NCBI RefSeq assembly: GCF_910589235.1
Contig: NC_060956.1
Location: forward strand, 9,218,999-9,282,998
DNA: 64,000 nt
Direction: 5' to 3'
Origin: Vespa crabro
Lineage: Eukaryota > Arthropoda > Insecta > Hymenoptera > Vespidae
The position numbers and the translations under genes were made by a program. Below are positions 27,253 to 39,387 of this stretch, one piece after another. Under the pieces are notes generated by a model that searched no databases, was not told the DNA's origin, and was given only the letters and a program-made list of their open reading frames with translations. Every line of letters starts with the position of its first letter. Positions within the stretch are counted from its first letter, which is position 1.

Positions 27253-27592
27253 TTTTCTTGTATTAAAAAATGTTTCTTTTACTTTTTTTCTATACACACA
27301 CTATTCCCCACCTTAGTACAAATTAATTATCAACCTCCCCCCGTAGCAGTTGTAAAGAGAAAGTCAAAGTTTTCTCGAGTAAACCGTACGTAGTCTAACG
27401 TCAAAATCGTTTTTATTCGATTCACTCTCGTCTTCATCAGGGTCGTCGTGGACGACGAAGGAAACGGCACTGCACGCAAGCACGGTACAACACTTCACGG
27501 AATACTGACAGTCGGGCCAGAAGAAGAAGAAGAGGAAGACTCGAGCGTGGCCATGTGACCATCGTCGTGTTCGTGCTCTCCTTCTCTTATTC

Positions 27593-27692
27593 TTGTCTCT
27601 TTCTCCCTTTTTCTTTTACTCTCTCTCCCTCCCTCTCTCTTTCTCTCTCTTTTTCTCTTTCTCTTTTTCTTTTTCTCTCTCTCTCTCTCTCT
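27593..27692. repeat. Interrupted (CT)n tract
   Basis: Polypyrimidine about 100 bp long. The opposite-orientation GA tract at 27,858-27,925 lies only 165 bp away, forming a potential long inverted repeat. Confidence 0.85.
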
Positions 27693-27857
27693 CACTTCAC
27701 TGCCACCACCCACGCATCTGGCAACGTACGAAGAAACGCCCATTTAAGCCACTATACGCACGACAACGTTATTTCGAGATAAATAAGGACGGAGCGAAAT
27801 GGTACCGAGACCGTTTGGCTCTACAAAAAAGAAGGAGAGAGAAGAAGAGATATACAT

Positions 27858-27882
27858 AGATAGAGAAAGAGGGAGAAAGAGG

Positions 27883-27925
<43 letters not shown>

Positions 27926-27927
27926 AG
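27858..27927. repeat. (GA)n tract
   Basis: GA run with GGGAGAAA lead-in. Confidence 0.88.
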
Positions 27928-30134
27928 AAAAAGAGAATGAATAGCTTAAGAAAGAGGGGGTACGCATCGAAATGTGAAGTTTCGATGATTAAAAGGAAAA
28001 AAAGGGGAAAGATAAAAGGGTTAAAGCTTTTATAAAAGAATAAACCTGATGGTTTGTACGATTACGAAATAGATAAGACATAAGTCTCCTTTATAATCAA
28101 GGCCAAGTTTTTCCTCTTACGGTTTCTACTATATTCTGTTTATCTTTCGATGGAAAACAGACTAATCTTGATCTTTACACTTCAAGACGTTTCAAAGATC
28201 ACGTATAGATTTTTCCGATGGGCTGATAGATTTTTTATATGAAGGATTAGGTTATAAAATCCTTTTACATTCACAAAAATAAAAGAAAAATGGAAATGAC
28301 TTAAAGAAATCTGAATATTGAAATTATCAATTTTCTTACTTTATCGAAGAATTTGAATGAACTTTTGAATTTAGCTCGAGGAAGGAAAAGTGAAATTTAG
28401 TACGGGGAAGAAAAAGTGGAAAAGGTCGACATATAGAAATATTAAATAAGAAATTCATTATTAGATCTCTTTTCATCGAGCACGTATAATTTTGTCGTTA
28501 ATATTCTTTTTTCAACATAAAAAAAAGTAAAAATAAAAATAAAAAAACAATCGACCGATTTAATTGATTCTAAAGGTTTATAATTATATAAAATAAATGT
28601 TTCACGAACATGATACGTTTTGCGTTAAGGAAGCATATGCGTGTACTACTTAAAGTTAAAAAAAAAAAAACACACACGAAGCCAAGGAAGATAGCATTTT
28701 CACATAGTAAGTCTATCGAAAATTTCTGTTGAGGTAAGGTTAGTGATGCGCGCGTGCACGCTTGCGTGTCTGTTACGCATGTGCGTAAGGAAACGAAGCG
28801 CGGCGATGTATTTCCTTCTTAAACCAGCACGCTCCTTTCCTTCGCGAGAAAAGGGTTCGACCCTTCTGACATCACGTTCCCTCTTTTATTCTTTTATCGC
28901 TTTTTCTGGTTTTAGAACGGTAACCTTTCTTCTATCAGAATTTGTCTTCTATGTTGTACGTATCGTCGAAAAGAAAATTTTCAAAGAAAATTAGTTTCGC
29001 AAATTTTGTGAACTTCGAGTTAATCTTATTTAACAGAATCGAATCTTGGGTTAGTACTTCATACTTTGAGGAACGTTTCGACATCGCTTCTCGGAAGTTT
29101 GATTAAGATGAAGTACGAAGTGAACTTTCAATGATACAATTTCATAAAGTTATCCGATATTTCTCGTACTAGAAAAGATACTTCTGTTAAATTATATAAT
29201 TTTTCTTTTGGACGAATAGATATATGAGTTAAAATTTTTAATTCAAATCGAATTGCATAAAAACGAAAAAGTTTTCAATATAATAATAGATACGTTACTA
29301 TTATAAATAACAAGAATGTCCTCGCAAGGACAGAAAAGGTTGTAGTAAAAAATTTTTTCCTTTTCTTTTTTTTTTTTCTTTTTCTTTTTCTTATCATGAA
29401 GGGTCGTAATTAGGATGTTTCATAAGAGGAAGACTTGGAATGGCTGGAGAAAAAATAATTTTTTCGTGGAGGAAAATTACATTTTTGGGAGTTGCGACAG
29501 GGCGAATGTTACGAGGTAGTGAATGCACAGGATTCTACGTACACTTAAATGTGTGAAACACATGTAGACCAGCTGTCAATGTCTCTCTCTTTCTCTGTCT
29601 CCTTTCTTTCTAATTTGACAAATCGTAGCGTAGTGGACGATGCTCGCTCGAACTGCCGACCACATTTTATTATGTTCATGTTCTCCTCCATAAATCGATA
29701 AGCTACTAAGCACGGCCACCAGATTTTTATAGCACGAGCCAGATTTCAAAGATTAGGCTCGTACGACAGAATTTCACCATCGAGCAAAAAATGAACCCTC
29801 TCTCAACGCCATTCTCATTCTTTCCTATTCCTTTTTCGTCTATTTTTGATCTTTTACTTTATTCTACGCACTTCCCATCTTTTATAGATATATAAATTTA
29901 TCTCGTAAAAACAAAAATATTTTGTTGAAAATTCTATGTAGTTTTTTTTACACTTTCTATTTAAATATGGATAATTACAATAGTATAGTAATTTTTCTTT
30001 TTCTTTTTTTTTTAATCTTTACATTAATTTACGAGTAATCTAAATATTCATAAGTAAAAAATCTGAATCTTTTTTAATGCAGTACTATCGAAAAAAATCA
30101 TTTTGTTTCTAAACAAATATAAATCTTTTAGATT

Positions 30135-31192
30135 AAATTTGTGTGTCTTTTCGTGTAGATCATAGATAGTTACAATTAAATAATTATATTCAATAATATT
30201 TAAATATCAAGAAAAAATAGATTACATATATTGGATGTTTCAGAATATGTGGATTTCAGTATATTAAAATAAAAAAAAAAAGTTCTATAAAAACATATGT
30301 CCGATATGAGCTTGTTTCCGAGATATAGCTGTTTTTTGATTATGTCAATTATTTAATTGCATTTAGAGAAATTTCTCGGAATTATTATCTTCGGCTCGAA
30401 TATGAGTTTTTAAATCAGCATTTCTCAACTTATGAGCTGCATACAATTGTTAATGAGTTACATGAAATAATATCCCCTTCTTTGGAGGCCGGTCGAGGAG
30501 AGTGAATTAATTTTTTAAATATTTCTACAATATTTTCATAAAATATTCTTGCGAGAAGATAATGAAAACAGCTGCATTTATAAAATAATATATAATGACT
30601 AAAGTCTATCAAGATCTTAAAAGCTTTACATTATGAATATTTCTACCGCATTATCATTCCAAACATATGTATTGGATTGCATGATAAAAAAAAGAATCGG
30701 AAAACATGGTTCTGAATGTCTTATCATTGAGATTCTGACTCGTTTCAGTTATATGAAAGTTACTTCATACTGTTTGAATTTGTTGGGCAATCCTTGAATA
30801 ATAAATAATGTCCGAATATTTTAACTTTATCTACTGCTGTATACTAAAGTAATCATTTTCTAAACTAACACTAACCGTGTTTTAATCGTAATCATAAATC
30901 TGAGGTATCATCGCAGATAAAAGTACTCCCACAATTCAGCTTATTAATAGAGTTATTAAAAGACAGAAATTCGATTGAGAATCTCAGAGATAATATCATG
31001 TCGATAATTTATATCATATCATTTATATGAACTTCTTTTCTTATTTTAATATGCTCAATTCACTCGTGAAGTTATGCCCACACGTTTCGAAACACACTGT
31101 GTGTGTGTGTATATAATTTACTTTTCTCAACAGTTAAATATTATTGAATATTATTATTCGATTGTAACTATTTTCGTAAGACACGTAAATTT
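30135..31192. mobile_element. Foldback-type element with about 115-bp inverted arms
   Basis: The left arm (30,135-30,252) and the reverse complement of the right arm (31,072-31,192) share tattcaataatatttaa exactly. Aligned stretches around AAATTTRYGTGTCTT, AGTTACAAT and GTTTC-GAA-TGTGG also match. The interior is about 0.8 kb, has no transposase that I recognise, and includes acatatgtccgatatgagct. The arms are imperfect, so it is old. Confidence 0.55.
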
Positions 31193-31247
31193 ATTTTTTT
31201 TATATTCATATTCCACAATATTTAAATATTGAGAAAAGTAGATTAGA

Positions 31248-31300
<53 letters not shown>

Positions 31301-31761
31301 GAGTGTTTCATATTAAGTTTCGCACTTAATTATTTTCCAAATTATAGCACGTTTCAAATAATTTTTCAAACAAAACTTACCTTGCTTTTGGAGGCGACGC
31401 CTTATAGCGGTAACAACTATTTAGATATACGCGCTTTCGACATTTCAAGGTGACCTTTGTCGTTTTATATGAATCTGTATGTTTATATTTAGACAGGCGT
31501 GTACCTCATTCCGAGTGGAATTCATTGACCATAACACTTTGGGCTTTCAAGGTAGTTTAAGTTCCATATATAAAAGAAATAATGGTCGCCTTGAAATTTT
31601 GTAAACACGTCCACCTAGAAAAGATTCGTGACGACTGTAACCCTCTTTTAACGCCCTCCCTCTCTCTCCATAAAACAGGATAAATTCTATCTGAAATATT
31701 TTTTTATTCGGTCTATAATTTGGAAAATAATTGCGCAAGAAATTTCCAATGGAACATCTTG
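31301..31761. mobile_element. TA-flanked element with long inverted repeats
   Basis: Both ends, read inwards, contain aattattttccaaattatag, identical over 20 bases at 31,330 and on the opposite strand near 31,731. Weaker similarity extends to roughly 100 bp per arm. TA lies at each border (31299-31300, 31762-31763). The element is 461 bp with no transposase. The sequence just before it (31,201-31,250) is a further copy of the arm sequence seen at 30,190. Confidence 0.6.
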
Positions 31762-33180
31762 TATATATTCTTTCCTTTTTTTTTTTTTTAATTCTTTTTA
31801 ACAAATGAACCTAGGAGTAAAATAATAAAGTTACAAGAATATGCTATATAACAATTAATTCGAAGTCTCTCGTTAAAATTTCTTTTGAAATATTTGTAAC
31901 TTGCGTTTCTCATTATCGAACTTTAATTGCAGAAGTTCGCTCTTTATAAAAAAAAAAAAAATGAGAAAATACTCAAAAGCATGAAATCGCAAGGTAAGCG
32001 CATTTGTTTTCTTCAACGGCAAAAGGCAAGGTGATGGTTCGAAACAATACCTCGACTTAACAGCTGTAAACGAAGGTGGCGATAATCAGCGTCGTCTTTC
32101 ACGAAGGCAAGTCGAATGCATAATGATTTTATGCATTCAGTCACGTTTTAGTGTCTCCTTCGATGCCCTCTCCCTTCCTATTTTTCCCTCCTCCTTGTAT
32201 CTGTCTCCACTCCCTTTCTCTGTTCTATTCATCCAAGTGATCCCCAAGAGAATTAGACTTTCTAATGATGGTCTAAACAACATGAGGATTATTGTTATAT
32301 GCACTTACTTTTACTAAAAATAATGAAAATAGAAACTATAAATATATTATAAACTTTAAATGTATTATGTAATAAATACAAAAATACAAACTATAAGTAT
32401 GTATTATGTAAGAAAAACATAGATCAAAAAAAAAGAAAAAATAAGTAAAAATGAAAAGTCAAATATTATATATCATATGCATATTTATATCTATAAATAT
32501 ACCTATGTATGTTTAATTTATTATAAACTTTTTTTATCAGTTTAGTATTTATTTAGTAATTTTTTATTATCGATTAGTAATTATTTAGAACAAATCGGTT
32601 AAAAAAAAAATATAACTTTTAAATTGACACATTAAATAACACTTGTGAAAAATCAACATGTCACTAACACACACTTTTCTATTTGTCCACGTTCATGCAC
32701 TCGCAACGGCAGCGAAAAAGCAAACTTTCTCTCTTTCTGTTTCTCCCTATTTTTTTTTCTTTCTTTTTTTTTAATCAAAGGTGTCTATGTAATGTCAATA
32801 TAGAATATCGGAAATATACGGAATAATATGGAAGTGACATAAAAATATTCGATGAAATCGATTTTACGTAACATCATATGTGCGTACATTTTTGTTATTT
32901 ATACATCTATGTATATTATATACAATATATATATATATATTAATATATATATATATCATTTTTTCTTTCCTCATAAATGATTCAATAGCTTGAATATTGG
33001 ATAATAATACAAAGAAAGCGATAAAAAAATTTATGGGATAAAAAGAAAAAAGAAAGAAAATTATTCTGAACATAAATTTCAAACGCATGTAAGTATGAAA
33101 TAAAAATTTTAAAGCGAAAAAGCAATTTTTCTTTTTATAGAGTCATATATCTCGGATAATATAAAACTAGGCAACATATT

Positions 33181-33230
33181 TATCTCTCTCTCTCTCTTTC
33201 TCTGTTTCTTTTTCTCTGTCTCTCTGTCTC

Positions 33231-33286
<56 letters not shown>

Positions 33287-33290
33287 ACTT
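33181..33290. repeat. Interrupted (CT)n tract
   Basis: About 110 bp of CT repeats with TTTC and GTCT interruptions. Confidence 0.88.
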
Positions 33291-34683
33291 AGTTTTCATC
33301 GAAGTAAGACTACTCGAAACCAGAGACGAGATTCTCGAGCTCCGGTCATTTCAACTTTTCTTGTTTGACTTGAAAACAAATTCAAAAACAGATGCCTACT
33401 TTATCTCTCAATTATATAAAAGATGAGATTAAGTCTCCTTAATTACCGGTATAAGAAAATACATACTTTACCTCATTTAATAAAGAAAATTTAATTGACC
33501 CATATAGAGTTAATTCCATAAGAAATATTACGTTCTTCTTTTTAGCTCATCGAAAAAGATACGATAAAAATGTTTACAATAAATGTAATATGCCCTTGAA
33601 TGATTACGATATCAACAGTCGAAGAACATATCACAAACGACATTTATAGAGTAAGTAAATATTGCGTTGAAAAGATATTCCCCATTAGTTAATACTTATT
33701 TCTTCTGAGTATATTTCATTCGAAGGAAAGACATCTTCAATTCGTTCGTTTGATAGTGAGTGACTTGTTAAAGATAATATAAAATAAAAAAAAAATAAAA
33801 AAATAAGAAAAAAGAAAAATTGGAATAAAGATATTTATCTTTCATTATCAAAAATAATTTTCAACGAACAGTCGTATAATATTCAATATTTTTATTACCA
33901 TAGAATTATTGTGTGTAATTTAATGAGCATTCTGATGCTTTACAAAATTTACTGTAAATTAATGCGACACAAGATAATACGAGATGTTGGTCTTGTACAA
34001 ATGCCTTGTAGTTGGGAGTAGGTCTTCGTGTTTCCAAGACCCGATTCAAACTCAATTAACGAGCTTACAGAGTGCCATGTAGGCGACTACAAGAGACCGA
34101 GCGAAGCTATCATGTAAACCGGGTCGTATGTTTTCAGGCACTTTCGCTTCCAACGTTCCAATTTTTGTTCTTTTCTTTCTTTCTTTTTTTTCCAGATTGC
34201 CCTCGAATTTTTTAATTTATTTTTTCGCAGTATTGATTCGTGCTTGCCAGTCATCGAGAATTTCGACATTTCGAGATTGCGGATTTTTCGATATTGGTGT
34301 TCAATAACGATTTTCGAAAAATAGCGAAATACCAGTGAATTCTTCCTCTATTCTTTTCACGATTTGAATGTAACGTTTGTTGAATCTATTGACCGCGACC
34401 ACTCTTTCCTTTATACGGAGACGAAATTCTCGTTTGATTTCACTTTTATGATTCTACCATTAGATAAAAATGGATAAAAGCTGAAGATCTTTTTTTTCAT
34501 TTTCTTAAATGTACCAACGAAAGGATCAAATATTTTGTATTATAGTCCGAATTTATAACATTAACCATTTAATAAAAGGAAAAAAAACAGAAAAAAAAGA
34601 AAAGAAAAAAAAGAAAATTTGTTCCTTCAAGATGGCGAGATATGCATCCTCAGTCGGTAAAGAAAATCATGATCTCTGATCAT

Positions 34684-34698
34684 GAGAGAGAGAGATAT

Positions 34699-34743
<45 letters not shown>
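34684..34743. repeat. (GA)n microsatellite
   Basis: GA run with a GATATAGAG interruption near the start. Confidence 0.9.
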
Positions 34744-34747
<4 letters not shown>

Positions 34748-35785
34748 TCAAGGTTGATCGAGCGTTGAGTGAAAGCCACAAGTATCCGGAATCTCGTACG
34801 TGGAAGACGTATTATGCGCAGTATGGTCTCAATTGAATATTCCTAGATCGTTGAAACGGTTTAATTTCGATCGAGATCGCGATTAAATTATCAAAAAGAT
34901 CATATGGTCATTCGGTATTATAAATTTTATTAAATATGAGAAAGTGACGATCGTGAAATTAAAGATCAATCGACGAAATTGAGATAACGTTATATCACAT
35001 ATCTTTCAAGGTATATCTCTCCTACTTAAAAAGATTTTAATTTATTCAGTTTTTTCTATTTCTTCTTTTTTTTTAATTTAATTTCTCATACTATCGGAAA
35101 ATTCGTTGTGCGTGTGTGTCGAAATTGTGACGCTAGATGTCAAAGACCAATGATAATATCTTCTTAGCGTTCTTAACTTCTCATTGCATTATCTTTTATT
35201 CTTATTTTTTATTTGTTTTTCCTTTTCTCTTAATTTTCTTGAAACCTCCTGCTTGAAAATATCTCCTATTCTTGTTATTGAGTTACATAATAAAACGTTA
35301 ATGAGTATTTGTAAGTGGAACAAAGTTTTTCTGTGTCGCGAACAGATTTTACTTACAAACAGGTGTCTACTGTACTATACTGTATTAGCTCATGTGTTGT
35401 TCCGCTTAGATATTGAAAGGTAACTTTATGGAATGGATTCAAGGCTGAAACGAAAGCTTATGATTCATCATGTATCAAGTACGAGCTGCAATTGTTTTGT
35501 CTCGTGCGATTAAAACGATGCTTTACAATGTAATTAGGTCCGTACACGAAGATGATGTTTGTATATAAAATGAGAGAAGAAATCGCTATGTATTTTATTA
35601 ATCATGAAAGAAACAAACGATGAACACATGTTCTTTCTTGTTTCTTTTTCTTTTTCTCTCATGAAATTCACTATTGATTTCAGAGGAAATCAATCACTTC
35701 TTTTTTTATTTATTATTTATAATCATATTGCGAGAAACATTTTTTCCTTTTTTTTTATTTATTTTCATCCCACGCAACTTACATA

Positions 35786-35790
<5 letters not shown>

Positions 35791-35834
<44 letters not shown>
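35791..35834. repeat. (TA)n microsatellite
   Basis: About 22 TA units. Confidence 0.9.
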
Positions 35835-35838
<4 letters not shown>

Positions 35839-36565
35839 ATGTATATATATAGATTTCGACGAGTGTACGTATGATTTTCAATCAATACAGACAATAGTCG
35901 AATATCCGACAAATTTTAGTTTCCCTATAATAAAAATCACTTAAAATACGGCATAGAGATCGATCTTTTAAAGTTTTTCAAAGTAAACAAAGAAATAAAA
36001 AAATAAAATAAAAAAGAGAAGAATAAATAGAACAGAAAAACAAACGATTTATCCTCATAGAAAACAAGCATATCGGAGGGGTATATTTAATAAATTATTC
36101 ACGATTTTTTTATCGAAATATATTAAAGTGTCACAATATATTTAAATAACCGTGCTATCAAAATACATCTCGAACGTACGATTTATACACAACTTCGTAA
36201 AACAACATTTGATTATACTTACCTGTTAAATGGAAATATAAAAATTACAACGAGAGAAGGAAATTCTCTCATTGTGATCAATTTCTTAAATGGAAACCTC
36301 GTTTTCTGGATCGTATTGGGAAATAATCCATCGCGTCCTTTTCCTTTCTTTTTTTGCAGGATTAATCCTTTGAATAGGAGTTCCTCGTCAAGGATTCAAG
36401 GCGATAGACACCACGGATGACGTTACTTATTGTGAAGTAGAAAGAGAAGAAAGTGGAAGAGGAGGAAAAGAAAGAAAAAGAAGAGCAGCCGCTAAGTGTG
36501 GTAGACTGCGCATTCGCGAAAAGGGGAAGGACGAACGACACAAAGAGAAAGATATATATGCGTAT

Positions 36566-36575
36566 ACACATACAC

Positions 36576-36623
<48 letters not shown>

Positions 36624-36692
36624 GGAGTGAGAGAGAGAGATAGAGAGGCAGAGAGACACTGAGAGAGAGAGAGAAAGAGAGAGAAAAGGGGT
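36566..36692. repeat. (TA)n followed by interrupted (GA)n upstream of DNAJC12
   Basis: A TACACATA lead-in, about 22 TA units to 36,620, then GA repeats to 36,690. It borders the GC-rich putative promoter island. Confidence 0.88.
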
Positions 36693-36710
36693 AGGATCGT
36701 TGGTGTAGAG

Positions 36711-36722
36711 TGCGCATGCGCA
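36711..36722. promoter_or_regulatory. NRF-1 / erect-wing type palindromic site upstream of DNAJC12
   Basis: The perfect 12-bp palindrome TGCGCATGCGCA matches the consensus of NRF-1, whose Drosophila orthologue is erect wing. It lies 391-402 bp before the DNAJC12 ATG, in a short GC-rich, CpG-containing island (about 36,700-36,850) that stands out from AT-rich surroundings and is flanked by GA/TA microsatellites. The island is the likeliest promoter region; the transcription start is not determined. Confidence 0.5.
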
Positions 36723-36860
36723 GAGAATTTCCCGGGAATCGGGTCTTTCCGGGTCTCCGACACGGATTTCCCACTTTCGTTCGTCACTTGAGCGCCCGAG
36801 TCGGCGACGTGCGAGACACGGCAACAGGTGACGAATATTCGCGCCGGAGAGTTTATTATC

Positions 36861-36861
36861 A

Positions 36862-36898
<37 letters not shown>

Positions 36899-36908
36899 GA
36901 GAGAGAGA
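36861..36908. repeat. (GA)n in the DNAJC12 5' region
   Basis: GA run of 23-24 units, interrupted once by GGG, about 205 bp before the start codon. If transcription starts at the GC-rich island it would be in the 5' UTR. Confidence 0.88.
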
Positions 36909-37112
36909 ACATTTCAATCTTCTCGATAATCGATTCTTCTTTCTCGCAAGAAATTCAACGATAATTTCATTTTTCGAGTAAATTGTTCATTCTCCTCGTT
37001 TATTTCTTGATATTCTCTTGCTCTAAAATTTCACGAAAAACGAACGAACGAACGAACGGAAAGGAAAAGAAGATTTTTGTTTGTTAATTAAATCAATCTG
37101 ATCTAACGCAAA

Positions 37113-37196
37113 ATGAGTGTCGACGACGTGATCAACTATAAGCCTGACGAGGACGAGGATCTTTACGCTCTTCTATCCTGCGATGAGTCAGCGACG
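37113..37196 (+). CDS. DNAJC12: DNAJC12 exon 1 (coding part)
   Basis: Encodes residues 1-28, beginning MSVDDVINYK and ending in LSCDESAT, the start of J-domain helix I. It ends at acg|gtaagg, a standard donor. The start is the first ATG of this frame. Confidence 0.93.
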
Positions 37197-38969
37197 GTAA
37201 GGATCTCGATAATTTATCTATCTAAATAATAATCATTCATAGATATATATTTAGGATTATCGAATTATTGAAAAAATTTAATTGTATTTACGATTTATTA
37301 TCGAATTTTCGAATTGTTATGATTTGTATAATCGAATTTGTTCATTCATTTGGAAATGTTGATAGAAACCGAAAGGTTAACCGAAACGTTAAACGATAAA
37401 TAAAATTATGGTTACACTTTATTATTGAATTATTTTTGTATTATTTTGTTTATATTTAATTTTGTAAGCGCGATGAAGTTTAAACGTTATACGTTAAATT
37501 AAGTATAATTAAATTCGAAAATGTATTTTAATAAAATTAAATGTTAAACCATAATTCAAATATTTTAATTGCTATTTTAATCTTTTTATCGATATTATCA
37601 ACGAAGGTTAAGGATCAGAAATATAATATGCATGTGAAGTACGATTTAAACCTTGCTAAATAAAATTTAAAAAAATTTGTGTATCGACCTTAGGACACTT
37701 TTCTACTTGTACTGTCCTTTAATACGGCTTTTAATGTAAAATGTGAAGGCAATAGTTTCACTTAAAGAGCGACTTAAAGGCTCATATTAATATTTTACGG
37801 TTCCTTGTCACTTCAATTTCGTTATCGTTATCGACGATTACGACTTTTCTCTATTTTTTTTCGACGATGACAAAAGTTATTTTTATCATAAAATAATCAT
37901 CATAGAATAATTCGATTACTTTAAATCTACCTGATTATATTAAAAGCCGTATTTTTATTCCGAAATGAAAAGATCGTATTTGTCATATAAATGTGATTAT
38001 ATATTTCGAATTCTTTATCATTTTTAATAGTATTATTATCAGTATATTTCTAAGGTAAAATGATTAAAATTTTAAGAATGTTGTTGTTAACGTGCATTTT
38101 GAACATGTGTGAGGTGTTCGTTCTATTCTTTTTTATATTCTTAAAAAAAGAAACTTATAGCGTTATAAATATTTCATTCTAAATGAATTAGGTCAAGAAA
38201 TAATTATTGAGAGATTAATTTTATAGATAGCCAATGCTTGTCCCTTTCCTCTTTTCTCGTACTTATGAATTTTAAACTGAAAACAAAGGATCACTTAGTT
38301 CATGCATGCATTTGTAACATTATCAAAGGAGTACCGTTACTTTTTTTTTCTTTTCTTCTTTTCTCTTTTTTCTTTTCTTTTTTCCCCCTTTTTTCCTCTT
38401 CTTTTGCAAATAATGTACTCTCGTAAAATGTGCCCGGTAGTCCATTGAAATAGCGAAAAGTTTTGAACAAAAGGGGGCACCATTAAATTCAACGGAGTAT
38501 TGCGATGGACGCTATTAAACGGAATTCATTCATGACAAAAAACAAAAAGAGAAGGAACAAGAATACGTATTTAAAAATTTCATTCCATTTGATATCATAC
38601 AGTGATTTTCTAACTTGCTTCGTCTAATTTGCCTTTAGATTTGCCGTTGAAAATAACTCTTAAATGTTTTTAAGATCGATTTTTCTTCTTTTTTTTTCTT
38701 TTAAAGAAAATGCCACAATCATATTTTTTTCTTTCATCGAATCATTTCTCACGAAATTGCGTTAATATCGATCGGTTCGATTGAATTTCACGTTAGATAA
38801 TAAAATTTTTTAGTGATAAAATAATAATTGCAAACTGATAACAGTTTCGTAATTAGGAGGATTGTTGTGCGCATATACGTAAATCTACTAATAGAAGTTA
38901 TTTGATCTACTTCTTGCACCTGTTTTATATACAAATACGATTATCGTTTATCAATAATCACAGAGACAC

Positions 38970-39013
<44 letters not shown>

Positions 39014-39337
39014 AGAGACAGATAGACAGAAAGACAGACAGAGATAGAGAATAATTCTGATACCAGTAGGATAATTAGTATGAAAAGGATAGAACTCTGA
39101 TCGTCCATCTCAACCTCGAATTTGAGACCGAAATTTAATTCCATTTGAAGGTCGCATGCAATTCGGACGACTCGTAACATCGTTTATTGTGCGATAATTT
39201 TAATGACAGGTGAAATGCACCGTGAAATCTTTCTTGATTAGCTTGCTATATACACGGTTTTTAACGAGAATAAAAAATTCAAACTCGAAGTAATCAATGA
39301 AATTTATTTTTTCATTTATTTTTTTTTTATGAAGATG

Positions 39338-39387
<50 letters not shown>

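Larger units (their letters stand above)
16375..30134. other. Long gene-free interval
   Basis: It carries GA, CT and TA repeats, the 230-bp duplication and several GC-richer islands (16,860-17,170; 20,150-20,300; 23,080-23,340; 25,480-25,650; 28,740-28,870) that could be regulatory or unannotated 5' exons. A Kozak-like caccATGGcagtcg|gtgagt on the minus strand at about 18,669 resembles a short first coding exon, but its phase does not fit the exon at 16374. A hairpin with 12-bp arms lies at 23,602-23,633. Confidence 0.5.
31764..36560. other. Gene-free AT-rich region upstream of DNAJC12
   Basis: Microsatellites and AT-rich sequence only. No open frame here has coding character. Confidence 0.55.

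Noticed and set aside
28840..28875. GGGTTCGACCC, resembling a tRNA T-arm/B box
   Set aside because: No A box, acceptor stem or anticodon arm at the right spacing.
36362..36964. Several frames of 69-166 codons on both strands upstream of DNAJC12
   Set aside because: All cross TA and GA microsatellites and overlap one another; the region fits a promoter and 5' UTR.
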